From positions 1 to 17,023 of the forward strand of contig CANQVQ010000030.1 of assembly GCA_947627335.1 (NCBI GenBank): 17,023 bases of DNA. The letters run 5' to 3'. The DNA comes from an uncultured Clostridia bacterium (GTDB lineage Bacteria > Bacillota > Clostridia > Oscillospirales > CAG-382). Below are positions 1 through 6,802 of this stretch, piece by piece. A model generated the notes under the pieces. It had not been told where the DNA came from. It ran no database searches and saw only the letters and a list, made by a program, of their open reading frames with translations. The position numbers were made by a program, and so were the translations under genes. Within the stretch, counting starts at the first letter, position 1; each line of letters starts with the position of its first letter.

Positions 1-93
1 CCGCCCTACCGTGCGTTCCTGCAGGGTGGATTGACCTATGAATCCGGCAAGTACGGCGTGCTTTGCGCGCTGACCTGCATGGAAAACGCCTAA
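1..93 (+). CDS. C-terminal fragment of an unidentified protein
   Basis: Frame 1 is open from the window edge to TAA at 91-93 and gives the last 30 residues of a protein, ending in CALTCMENA. The fragment is too short to assign to a family. It is judged real because the stop is followed at once by a strong ribosome binding site and the next start codon 15 bases later, a typical operon junction, and because no other frame explains this edge. The start lies outside the window. Confidence 0.55.
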   Translation, partial: PPYRAFLQGGLTYESGKYGVLCALTCMENA

Positions 94-108
94 AAAGGAG
101 GGTCCGCA

Positions 109-504
109 ATGATTCGTCGCTGGCTTTCCCGCTTCCTGTACGGGCGGAACGGACCGGACACGCTCTACAACGTCTGCGTCTGGACGGCGTTCGCGCTGTC
201 GGTCGTCAACCTGTTCCTGCGCTCGCTGCTCCTCGAGATCGTCTACCTGCCGCTGTTCGGCTACGCGATCTTTCGCCTGCTCTCCCGCAACATCCCCCGC
301 CGCCGGCGGGAAAACGAGGCGTTCCGGCGCTTCCTCGCGTCTCCGCGCAGACTGCTGGAAGCGCGGAAACGGCGTCGCGCCGACCGCGAACACGTCTACA
401 AACGCTGCCCGCACTGCAAAAGCCAACTCCGCTTCCCGCGTGAAAAAGGGAAGCACACGGTCCGCTGTCCCCGCTGCGGCGCGACGTTTTCCGTCAGGAT
501 CTGA
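109..504 (+). CDS. Small membrane protein with C-terminal zinc ribbon
   Basis: This is a 131-residue protein of unknown function. Residues about 20-38 and 40-58 are hydrophobic and should form two membrane helices. A strongly basic stretch (about 60-95, rich in Arg) follows, as expected for a cytoplasmic segment. The C-terminus carries two CPxC knuckles (C100/C103 and C120/C123), the layout of a zinc ribbon. The ATG at 109 is preceded by AAGGAGGG at 95-102, six bases away, which fixes the start. It lies 15 bases after the upstream gene and is probably cotranscribed with it. Similar small zinc-ribbon membrane proteins are common in Clostridia, usually without an assigned role. The reality of the gene is fairly sure; the function is not known. 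Confidence 0.8.
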   Translation: MIRRWLSRFLYGRNGPDTLYNVCVWTAFALSVVNLFLRSLLLEIVYLPLFGYAIFRLLSRNIPRRRRENEAFRRFLASPRRLLEARKRRRADREHVYKRCPHCKSQLRFPREKGKHTVRCPRCGATFSVRI

Positions 505-543
505 CCGACGAACGCCTTTTCGCAACTTTCTTTGCGCAAACCG

Positions 544-572
544 TTGACAAGCGCCCGTTTTTTTGGTAAGAT
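544..572 (+). promoter_or_regulatory. Sigma-A promoter of the fakA-like gene
   Basis: TTGACA at 544-549 and TAAGAT at 567-572 are separated by 17 bases. The -35 box is a perfect match and the -10 box has one mismatch. Transcription should begin near 579, which places the ATG at 618 about 40 bases downstream and rules out the in-frame TTG at 585 as the start. AAAGGAG at 601-607 is the ribosome binding site. Confidence 0.8.
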
Positions 573-617
573 AGGGATAGATTTTTGATTGCACACACAG
601 AAAGGAGCCTGCGGCAG

Positions 618-1982
618 ATGAGTGAAACGACCCACGCTCCCGCCGCCGTCACCGGCGCGGTATACGCGGGAATGCTGCTTTCCGCGTCGAACGCCCTGCA
701 CAGGCAAAAGGACCTGATCAACCGGCTCAACGTCTACCCGGTCCCGGACGGGGACACCGGCAGCAATATGAGCATGACCGTCCGCCCCGCTTCGGAGCTT
801 TCCGGCTGGGACGGTCCGCTTTCCGCCTGCGCGGAAAAGGCGGCGAGCCTGTTTTTGCGTGCCGCCCGGGGCAATTCGGGCGTGATCCTCTCGCTGTTCT
901 TCCGCGGCGTGGCGCACGGTTTCCGCGGTCTGGAGCAGGCGGGCGTCCCGGAGCTGCTTGCCGCGTTCGGTCACGGCGTGGAGGAAGCGTATAAAGCCGT
1001 GCAGTACCCCCGGGAAGGCACGATCCTGACCGTCATGCGCTGCTGCGCGGAGGTGGACGGGACCGGCTGCGACCTGCTCGCCCTGTTCAACAAACTCTGC
1101 GCGACGGCGGAGGAGACCCTGGAAAAGACCCCGGAGATGCTCCCCGTCCTCAAGCAGGCGGGGGTCGTGGACTCCGGCGGACGGGGATTCCTCGAGATCC
1201 TGAACGGTATGCGGCTCGCCCTGTGCGGTCGCCCGGTCGAAAGCGCCGAGGAAACCGACGGCGACGCAGGCGCGAACTTCTCCGCCTTCGCGACGGAGGA
1301 CATCCAGAACCCCTACTGCACCGAGTGTATCGTCACGAAAAGCGACGCCTTCCGCGCGGAGGGGAGCGCCGAAACCTTCCGCCGATTCGTCCTCGCCGCC
1401 GGGGATTCCGTCGTTTTCGCGGAGGACGCGGAGATCATCAAGATCCACGTCCACACGAAGGACCCGGGTCGCGTGCTGTCGGAAGCGCTCAAGTACGGCT
1501 CACTTTACACGGTCAAGGTCGAAAATATGCGCAACCAGCATACCGAACTGCTCCGGGAGCAGTCTCCCGTGTCCGCTCCCCCGGAGGAACCCTACGGCTT
1601 CGTCGCCGTGACGATGGGGGACGGCATGAGAGCCGCCTTCGAGGATTTCGGGGTGGCGCATTTCGTCCACGGCGGGCAGACCATGAACCCCTCGACCGAG
1701 CAATTGATCGAAGCGGTTCGGGCGACCCCGGCAAAGACCGTCTACCTGTTCCCGAACAATGCGAACGTCTGCCTCGTCGCAGAGCAGGCGTGCGAGCTGG
1801 TGCAGGACCGTTCCGTCGTCGTTATCCCGTCGGTCAGCGTGCCGCAGGGGCGTTCCGCCCTTCTGCGGTCCGCGAAGGGCAGATCTTGGGGCTGGTGGAC
1901 CATAAAGTCCGCGTCGTGGCGGATTCCCGCCCGGACTGCCTGCGGAAGCTCGCGTCGGAGATCGGGGACGCTTCCTTCCTGA
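618..1982 (+). CDS. fakA: DAK2-domain protein, FakA/YloV family, frame lost near residue 411
   Basis: FakA is the ATP-dependent kinase subunit of fatty acid kinase. It phosphorylates fatty acids held by FakB proteins and so feeds exogenous fatty acids into phospholipid synthesis. The N-terminal DAK2 (DhaL-like) domain is clear: the PDGDTGSN metal-binding motif at residues 43-50 (D44, D46), ARGNSG at 83-88 and DSGGRG at 185-190. The middle domain shows YCTECIV at 233-239 and IKIHVHT at 274-280. The C-terminal part begins normally with GGQTMNPST (352-360), FPNNANV (378-384) and VPQG (408-411). After this the frame reads into a Trp/Arg/Ser-rich tail unlike the family and stops at 454 residues, against about 550 usually. 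The true C-terminal end continues in another frame (next entry). The start is fixed by the promoter and AAAGGAG. As read here the product lacks its C-terminal end, so it is either a pseudogene or a sequence/assembly error. Confidence 0.85.
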   Translation: MSETTHAPAAVTGAVYAGMLLSASNALHRQKDLINRLNVYPVPDGDTGSNMSMTVRPASELSGWDGPLSACAEKAASLFLRAARGNSGVILSLFFRGVAHGFRGLEQAGVPELLAAFGHGVEEAYKAVQYPREGTILTVMRCCAEVDGTGCDLLALFNKLCATAEETLEKTPEMLPVLKQAGVVDSGGRGFLEILNGMRLALCGRPVESAEETDGDAGANFSAFATEDIQNPYCTECIVTKSDAFRAEGSAETFRRFVLAAGDSVVFAEDAEIIKIHVHTKDPGRVLSEALKYGSLYTVKVENMRNQHTELLREQSPVSAPPEEPYGFVAVTMGDGMRAAFEDFGVAHFVHGGQTMNPSTEQLIEAVRATPAKTVYLFPNNANVCLVAEQACELVQDRSVVVIPSVSVPQGRSALLRSAKGRSWGWWTIKSASWRIPARTACGSSRRRSGTLPS

Positions 1983-2122
1983 CCGTTTTTTACGGCGAGG
2001 AGGTTTCCGCCGAGGAGGCGGACGAAGCGCTCGCGCTGCTGTGCGCGGAACTGCCGGAGGCGGAAATTTCCATGCTTCCCGGCGGGCAGCCGCTCTATTT
2101 CTACGTCATTTCGGCGGAATAG
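1850..2122 (+). pseudogene. Out-of-frame C-terminal remnant of the fakA-like gene
   Basis: Frame 2 from about 1862 encodes AVREGQILGLVDHKV, continues to FLTVFYGEEVSAEEADEAL and ends in GGQPLYFYVISAE. These are the recognisable C-terminal motifs of FakA/YloV proteins (E/K-G-D-x-x-G-L, YGEDVSEEEA, GGQPLYxYIxSxE). The upstream frame breaks off just after VPQG, only a few codons earlier. In the family roughly 40 to 50 residues, including the (T/S)YAVRDT segment, lie between VPQG and the xEGDxxGL motif; here about eight codons do. The sequence therefore shows an internal deletion of roughly 40 codons whose length is not a multiple of three, rather than a simple one-base error. There is no plausible separate start or ribosome binding site for this part. 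Confidence 0.75.
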
Positions 2123-2132
2123 CATTTCTTTC

Positions 2133-2280
2133 GAGGGGGGACCGCAATCGCGTCGCCAGTACTACGTACTGTCTCGCTCTGTGTTCCCCCCTCAAATACT
2201 CCCCTCTCGTCGAAAAACGGCTCGGCTTGCGCCACTTCTGACGCCGCCTTCGCCGTTTTTCTCTGGAGGTGCCCCTCCGG
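2133..2280. repeat. Nested inverted repeats, REP/MITE-like intergenic element
   Basis: The gap after the fakA-like gene holds several inverted repeats in a row: GAGGGGGG (2133-2140) with CCCCCCTC (2186-2193); inside it CAGTAC (2157-2162) with GTACTG (2166-2171); then GAAAAACGGC (2212-2221) with GCCGTTTTTC (2252-2261); then a GGAGG/CCTCC hairpin (2263-2280). No credible reading frame covers it. The GGGGGGACCG opening and GGAGG..CCTCC close recall palindromic interspersed repeats of Clostridia, but no second copy is present in this window, so the repeat nature is inferred. Confidence 0.45.
2212..2261 (+). terminator. Possible terminator after the fakA-like gene
   Basis: A perfect 10-base inverted repeat, GAAAAACGGC and GCCGTTTTTC, with a 30-base GC-rich loop that can fold further. 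The 3' arm ends in five T, so a GC stem base plus T-tract is available; the A-tract on the 5' arm would make it work in the other direction too. It lies 90 bases after the fakA frame and 150 bases before the next promoter. The large loop makes it less certain than a compact hairpin. Confidence 0.45.
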
Positions 2281-2414
2281 CGGTACATGCCCGCCTGCGG
2301 GGCGATATTTTTAATGGTATTTTTGCGTATTCTGATCTTTTTTACGCGGTTCGCCCGGCAGATGCCCCCCGAAAGAATTGCAGAACATTCCAACCGCTTT
2401 TTACGAAATAGGGG

Positions 2415-2443
2415 TTGCTTTTTTTTGTGAAAAATGATATAAT
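2415..2443 (+). promoter_or_regulatory. Sigma-A promoter of the dehydratase-activase operon
   Basis: TTGCTT at 2415-2420 and a perfect TATAAT at 2438-2443 are separated by 17 bases, inside a short A+T-rich stretch that stands out from the GC-rich surroundings. Transcription should start near 2450. This rules out the in-frame ATG at 2449 and supports the ATG at 2482, which has AAAGGA at 2468-2473 in front of it. No operator-like palindrome was seen around it. Confidence 0.85.
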
Positions 2444-2481
2444 GGCAAATGGATTTTTGGAATCAGCAAAGGATCACATAT

Positions 2482-5472
2482 ATGAAACGCTTACCCATTC
2501 AACAAACCTCGGTCGGCATCGACATCGGCTCGACGACGGCGAAACTGGTCGTCGCGGAGAACGGGGAAGTGCTGTATCAGACCTACGAGCGGCACTTTTC
2601 GCAAGTGCGGCAAAAAACGGTCGAATTGCTCGAGGGCGCGAAGGACCTGCTCGCCGGCAAGCGCTTTACGGTCGCCGTCGCGGGTTCCGCCGGCATGGGC
2701 ATGGCGAACGCGGCGGGGCTTCCGTTCGTGCAGGAGGTCTACGCGACGGCGGAGACCGTCCGTGCGTTGGAACCGGATACGAACGCCGTCGTCGAACTCG
2801 GCGGCGAGGACGCGAAGATCATCTTCTTCGACGGGGGGCTTGACGAGCGCATGAACGGCTCCTGCGCGGGCGGGACCGGCGCTTTCATCGACCAGATGGC
2901 GACCCTGCTGGACCTGTCGAACGACGAAATGGACCGGCTCAGCCTCCAATCCTCCCGCATCTACCCGATCGCCTCCCGCTGTGGCGTATTCGCCAAAACG
3001 GACATCCAACCGTTGCTTAACCAAGGCGCACAAAAGGCGGACATCGCCGCAAGCATCTACCAAGCAGTCGTCAACCAGACCGTCGCCGGGCTCGCGCAGG
3101 GGCGGCGCATCGCCGGGAAGGTGCTGTTCCTCGGCGGACCGCTGCACTACTGCCTCGGTCTGCGGCAGCGCTTCCGCGAGACGCTGGGGCTGGACGACGA
3201 CCACGCGGTCTTCCCGGACTATGCGCTCTTCGCCGTTTCCGTCGGGGCGTCCCTCTACGCGTCGTCGCTGAAGGAACAATTCACCTACGACGACCTGCAC
3301 CGCCGTCTGACCGATTCCGTCCGCACGTCGCCGAAGCTCGCGACGGTGCGTCCGCTGTTTGAAAACGAGGCGGAGTACCGCGTCTTTTCCGAACGCCACG
3401 CGAAGGCGGACGCCGCGTTCGCGGACCTCGAACCCTATCGCGGGGACGCCTACCTCGGCGTGGACTGCGGCTCGACGACCACCAAGCTCCTGTTGCTGTC
3501 CGACAAGAACGAGATCCTCTATTCCTACTACGCCTCCAACCGGGGCAACCCGGTCACCATCGTGCGCGAACAGCTGCAATTGCTCTACAGCCGGATGCAC
3601 CCGGACGCGGTCATTCGCGGTTCCGCCGTGACCGGCTACGGCGAGGACCTGATCCGCCACGCGTTCCACCTCGACGCCGGATTGGTCGAAACCATGGCGC
3701 ACTACGCCGCCGCGAAGCATTTCAACCCGAAGGTGGACTTCATCCTCGACATCGGCGGGCAGGACATCAAGTGCTTCAAGGTCCATAACGATTCCATCGA
3801 CAGCATCATCCTCAACGAAGCCTGCTCCTCCGGCTGCGGCTCGTTCATCGAGACGTTCGCCCGGTCGATGGGGTATTCCGTCGAGGATTTTGCGAAGAAG
3901 GGGCTGTTCGGCAGGTCCCCGGTCGATCTCGGCACCCGCTGTACGGTGTTCATGAATTCCTCGGTCAAGCAGGCGCAGAAGGACGGCGCGTCGGTCGAGG
4001 ACATCTCGGCGGGGCTGTCCATGAGCGTCGTCCGCAACGCGATCTACCAGGTCATCCGTGCCGCGAACGCGGACGAACTCGGCAAAGAGATCGTCGTGCA
4101 GGGCGGGACCTTCCTCAACGACGCGGTGCTGCGCGCCTTTGAACGGGAGATCGGGCGGGAGGTCATTCGTCCCCGCATCGCCCCGCTGATGGGCGCGTTC
4201 GGCGCGGCGCTGCACGCGAAGTCGCTCGGGCTCGCGAAGTCCGCCCTGCTGACTTCCGCCGAACTCGAAACCTTCACCCACACGGCAAAAGCCGTCACCT
4301 GCAACGGGTGCGGCAACCACTGCCACATGACCGTCAACCGCTTCACCTACGGCGACCGCGCCGACGGCGAAAGATTCCTGTCCGGCAACCAGTGTGAAAA
4401 GGGCGCCGGGGTCCGACAGACCGGTCCGACCCTGCCGAACCTCTACGCCTTCAAGCGCGACGCGCTCGCGTCGTATACGGGCAAACCCGGCGGGAAGAAG
4501 CTGGGACTGCCGCTGACGCTCGGGATGTACGAACTGCTCCCGTTCTGGCACGGCATCTTCACGACCCTCGGCTACGAGGTCGTCGTTTCCCCGTTCTCGA
4601 CGCGGGAAACCTACGTCAAGGGGCAGTATTCCATCCCGTCCGACACCGCCTGCTACCCGGCGAAGATCATGCACGGGCATATCGAACAGCTGATCGAGCA
4701 GGGGTGCGAAATGGTTTTCTATCCCGCACTGACCTACAACATCGACGAGGGACGCAGCGCCAACCACTACAACTGCCCCGTCGTCGCCTACTACGCGGAG
4801 CTGCTCAACGGCAACATGGAATCCCTGCGGAACGTCCGCTTCTTCTACCCCTACCTGAACGTCAATTCGGATAAGGCGTGCGCTAAGGAACTCTACCGCT
4901 ACCTGCGGGAGCACGCCCCGGAGGGGAACCACAGCCTGAAGGACTGCCGGAACGCCGTCGCCGTCGGGCGGAAGCAGTACCTCGACCACATGGCGTCCGT
5001 CCGCAAGGCCGGGGAGGACGCCGTCCGCTTCGCACGCGAACACGGTCGCCGCATCCTGATCCTCGCCGGGCGTCCCTACCACATCGACCCGGAGATCAGC
5101 CACGGCATCGACAAGCTCGCCCTGTCGCTGGGGTTCGTCGTCGTGTCGGAGGACAGCGTCGCGCACCTCGCCAAGGTGCCGCCGGTGCAGGTGCTCAACC
5201 AGTGGACCTACCATTCCCGGCTGTACGCCGCAGCCCAGTTCGCGTCGGAGAATGCGGACGTGGAGCTGGTGCAGATGGTGTCGTTCGGCTGCGGGGTGGA
5301 CGCGATCACGACCGACGAGGTCCGCTCCATCCTCGAAAAGCACGGCAAGCTCTACACCCAACTGAAGATCGACGAGATCACCAACCTCGGCGCCGTGCGG
5401 ATCCGGCTCCGCAGTATGCTCGGCGCGCTGGAAGAGCGCGAACACCGGAAGGAGGCGCGGCAGACCGTATGA
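2482..5472 (+). CDS. 2-hydroxyacyl-CoA dehydratase activase, double BcrAD/BadFG ATPase with DUF2229
   Basis: This 996-residue protein belongs to the BadF/BadG/BcrA/BcrD family of ATPases, which use ATP hydrolysis to drive an electron into a dehydratase or reductase partner. There are two ATPase domains: residues about 11-262 (GIDIGSTTAKL; ELGGEDAK) and 324-580 (GVDCGSTTTKL; DIGGQDIK). Domain 1 has C128 in GSCAGGTG and C167 in SRCGVF, matching the two cysteines that bind the subunit-bridging [4Fe-4S] cluster in HgdC. Domain 2 has C448/C452 and C487 at comparable places. Between the ATPase part and the C-terminal DUF2229 region (about 660-980) lies a four-cysteine cluster (C607, C610, C614, C638). 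The start at 2482 is chosen from the promoter and AAAGGA; 2449 would be inside the transcription start. It overlaps the next gene by ATGA. Related proteins in many Clostridia are about 1400 residues and include the next gene as one chain. The substrate is unknown, since no CoA-transferase or classical dehydratase subunits are nearby. Confidence 0.9.
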   Translation: MKRLPIQQTSVGIDIGSTTAKLVVAENGEVLYQTYERHFSQVRQKTVELLEGAKDLLAGKRFTVAVAGSAGMGMANAAGLPFVQEVYATAETVRALEPDTNAVVELGGEDAKIIFFDGGLDERMNGSCAGGTGAFIDQMATLLDLSNDEMDRLSLQSSRIYPIASRCGVFAKTDIQPLLNQGAQKADIAASIYQAVVNQTVAGLAQGRRIAGKVLFLGGPLHYCLGLRQRFRETLGLDDDHAVFPDYALFAVSVGASLYASSLKEQFTYDDLHRRLTDSVRTSPKLATVRPLFENEAEYRVFSERHAKADAAFADLEPYRGDAYLGVDCGSTTTKLLLLSDKNEILYSYYASNRGNPVTIVREQLQLLYSRMHPDAVIRGSAVTGYGEDLIRHAFHLDAGLVETMAHYAAAKHFNPKVDFILDIGGQDIKCFKVHNDSIDSIILNEACSSGCGSFIETFARSMGYSVEDFAKKGLFGRSPVDLGTRCTVFMNSSVKQAQKDGASVEDISAGLSMSVVRNAIYQVIRAANADELGKEIVVQGGTFLNDAVLRAFEREIGREVIRPRIAPLMGAFGAALHAKSLGLAKSALLTSAELETFTHTAKAVTCNGCGNHCHMTVNRFTYGDRADGERFLSGNQCEKGAGVRQTGPTLPNLYAFKRDALASYTGKPGGKKLGLPLTLGMYELLPFWHGIFTTLGYEVVVSPFSTRETYVKGQYSIPSDTACYPAKIMHGHIEQLIEQGCEMVFYPALTYNIDEGRSANHYNCPVVAYYAELLNGNMESLRNVRFFYPYLNVNSDKACAKELYRYLREHAPEGNHSLKDCRNAVAVGRKQYLDHMASVRKAGEDAVRFAREHGRRILILAGRPYHIDPEISHGIDKLALSLGFVVVSEDSVAHLAKVPPVQVLNQWTYHSRLYAAAQFASENADVELVQMVSFGCGVDAITTDEVRSILEKHGKLYTQLKIDEITNLGAVRIRLRSMLGALEEREHRKEARQTV

Positions 5473-6773
5473 AAGAACGCAAAACCGTTTCCGCTCCCGC
5501 GGAGGAACGCGTCCTGTTCACCAAAGAGATGCGGAAGGACTATACGATCCTCGTCCCGACCATGCTGCCGATCCATTTCCGTATGATCTGCGGGGTGCTG
5601 AACGCTTACGGCTACCACGCCGAACTGCTCACGAACATCAACGACCACATCAAGGAATGCGGTCTGAAATACGTCCATAACGACGCCTGCTACCCCTCGC
5701 TTCTGGTCGTCGGACAGCTGATCGACGCGCTGGAGAGCGGCAGATACGACCCGCACAAGGTCGCCTTCCTCTACTTCCAGACCGGCGGCGGCTGCCGTGC
5801 GTCCAACTACATCTTCCTCATTCGCAAGGCGCTCGCGAAGGCGGGATACCCGTATATCCCGGTCATTTCGATGAATTTCGTCGGGCTGGAGCCGAATCCG
5901 GGGTTCAAACTGACCCTGCCGATGCTGCTCAAGGGCATTTCCGCCGTGCTGTACGCCGACCTGCTCATGGAGCTGAAAAACCAATGCCTGCCCTATGAAA
6001 CAAAGCCGGGCGCGACGGAAGCGCTGGTCGCGCAGTGGGAGGAAACGCTCGGCAAGGACATTCTTGCCCACGGGATCAGCTACCGCCGCATTCGAAAGAA
6101 CTACGAACGCATCGTGAAATCCTTCGCGTCCCTGCCGATGGACCGCTCGGTCAGGAAGCCCCGCGTCGGCATCGTCGGGGAGATCTTCGTCAAGTTTTCC
6201 CCGCTCGGCAACAACAACCTCGAAAAGTTCCTGATCGCCGAGGGGGCGCAGCCGGTCCTGCCGGGACTGCTGGAGTTCGTCATGTATATGGTCTACGATT
6301 CCATCGCCGACGCGGAGCTTTACGGGGTGCATCGGTTCCGGAAATTCTTCATGGGGTTCGTCTACCGCTACCTCGTCCGCAAGCAGGAGGACGTCATCCG
6401 CATCGTCCGCGAGGACGGCAGGTTCGACCAGCCGATCGCCTTCGACGAGGCGCGCAAGCGCGTGCGGGAGCTGATCGGGCTGGGGGTCAAGATGGGCGAA
6501 GGCTGGCTGCTGACCGCCGAAATGCTCTCTTTGATCAACGACGGCATCCGCAACATCGTCTGCACCCAGCCGTTCGGCTGCCTGCCGAACCACATCTGCG
6601 GCAAGGGCATGATGAAGCCGCTGAAGGAGAAATTCCCGGACGTCAACATCGTCGCGGTGGATTACGACCCCGGTGCGACGCAGATCAACCAGGAAAACCG
6701 CATCAAGCTCATGCTGTCCAACGCCAATTCCCCCCTGTCCGCCGAACCGGAAAAAATGCCCGTCGGCGTATAA
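5469..6773 (+). CDS. 2-hydroxyacyl-CoA dehydratase-like protein (HgdB family)
   Basis: This 434-residue protein resembles the D-component of 2-hydroxyacyl-CoA dehydratases, as found at the C-terminal end of long activase-dehydratase fusions. Candidate cluster ligands are conserved-looking cysteines: C74 in NDACYPS, C109 in TGGGCRASNY, and C365, C371 and C377 in CTQPFGCLPNHICGKG. Residues 232-262 (RVGIVGEIFVKFSPLGNNN region) start a second Rossmann-like lobe. ATG at 5469-5471 overlaps the stop of the activase gene (TGA 5470-5472), so translation is probably coupled and the two products made in matching amounts. A longer upstream frame exists in the same phase but lies inside the activase gene and is not family-like. 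Likely role: redox partner of the activase; reaction and substrate unknown. Confidence 0.88.
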   Translation: MKERKTVSAPAEERVLFTKEMRKDYTILVPTMLPIHFRMICGVLNAYGYHAELLTNINDHIKECGLKYVHNDACYPSLLVVGQLIDALESGRYDPHKVAFLYFQTGGGCRASNYIFLIRKALAKAGYPYIPVISMNFVGLEPNPGFKLTLPMLLKGISAVLYADLLMELKNQCLPYETKPGATEALVAQWEETLGKDILAHGISYRRIRKNYERIVKSFASLPMDRSVRKPRVGIVGEIFVKFSPLGNNNLEKFLIAEGAQPVLPGLLEFVMYMVYDSIADAELYGVHRFRKFFMGFVYRYLVRKQEDVIRIVREDGRFDQPIAFDEARKRVRELIGLGVKMGEGWLLTAEMLSLINDGIRNIVCTQPFGCLPNHICGKGMMKPLKEKFPDVNIVAVDYDPGATQINQENRIKLMLSNANSPLSAEPEKMPVGV

Positions 6774-6802
6774 ATGCCCCGCACGCAAAGGAGGACCCCG
6801 CC

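Noticed and set aside
396..1454. 352-residue minus-strand open frame opposite the fakA-like gene
   Set aside because: It overlaps two supported plus-strand genes and their promoter, and its sequence matches no family.
2181..2411. Short open frames in the gap before the activase gene
   Set aside because: They run through inverted repeats, have no ribosome binding site and show low-complexity Pro/Arg-rich products.
2449..2481. ATG at 2449 as start of the activase
   Set aside because: It lies only six bases after the -10 box, so it would be at or before the transcription start; the next ATG at 2482 has AAAGGA in front and begins the family sequence.
2491..5445. 984-residue open frame on the minus strand opposite the activase gene
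   Set aside because: It is a mirror of a GC-rich gene: low-complexity Arg/Val/Asp/Gly composition, no family motif, and the plus strand has clear domains, promoter and ribosome binding site.
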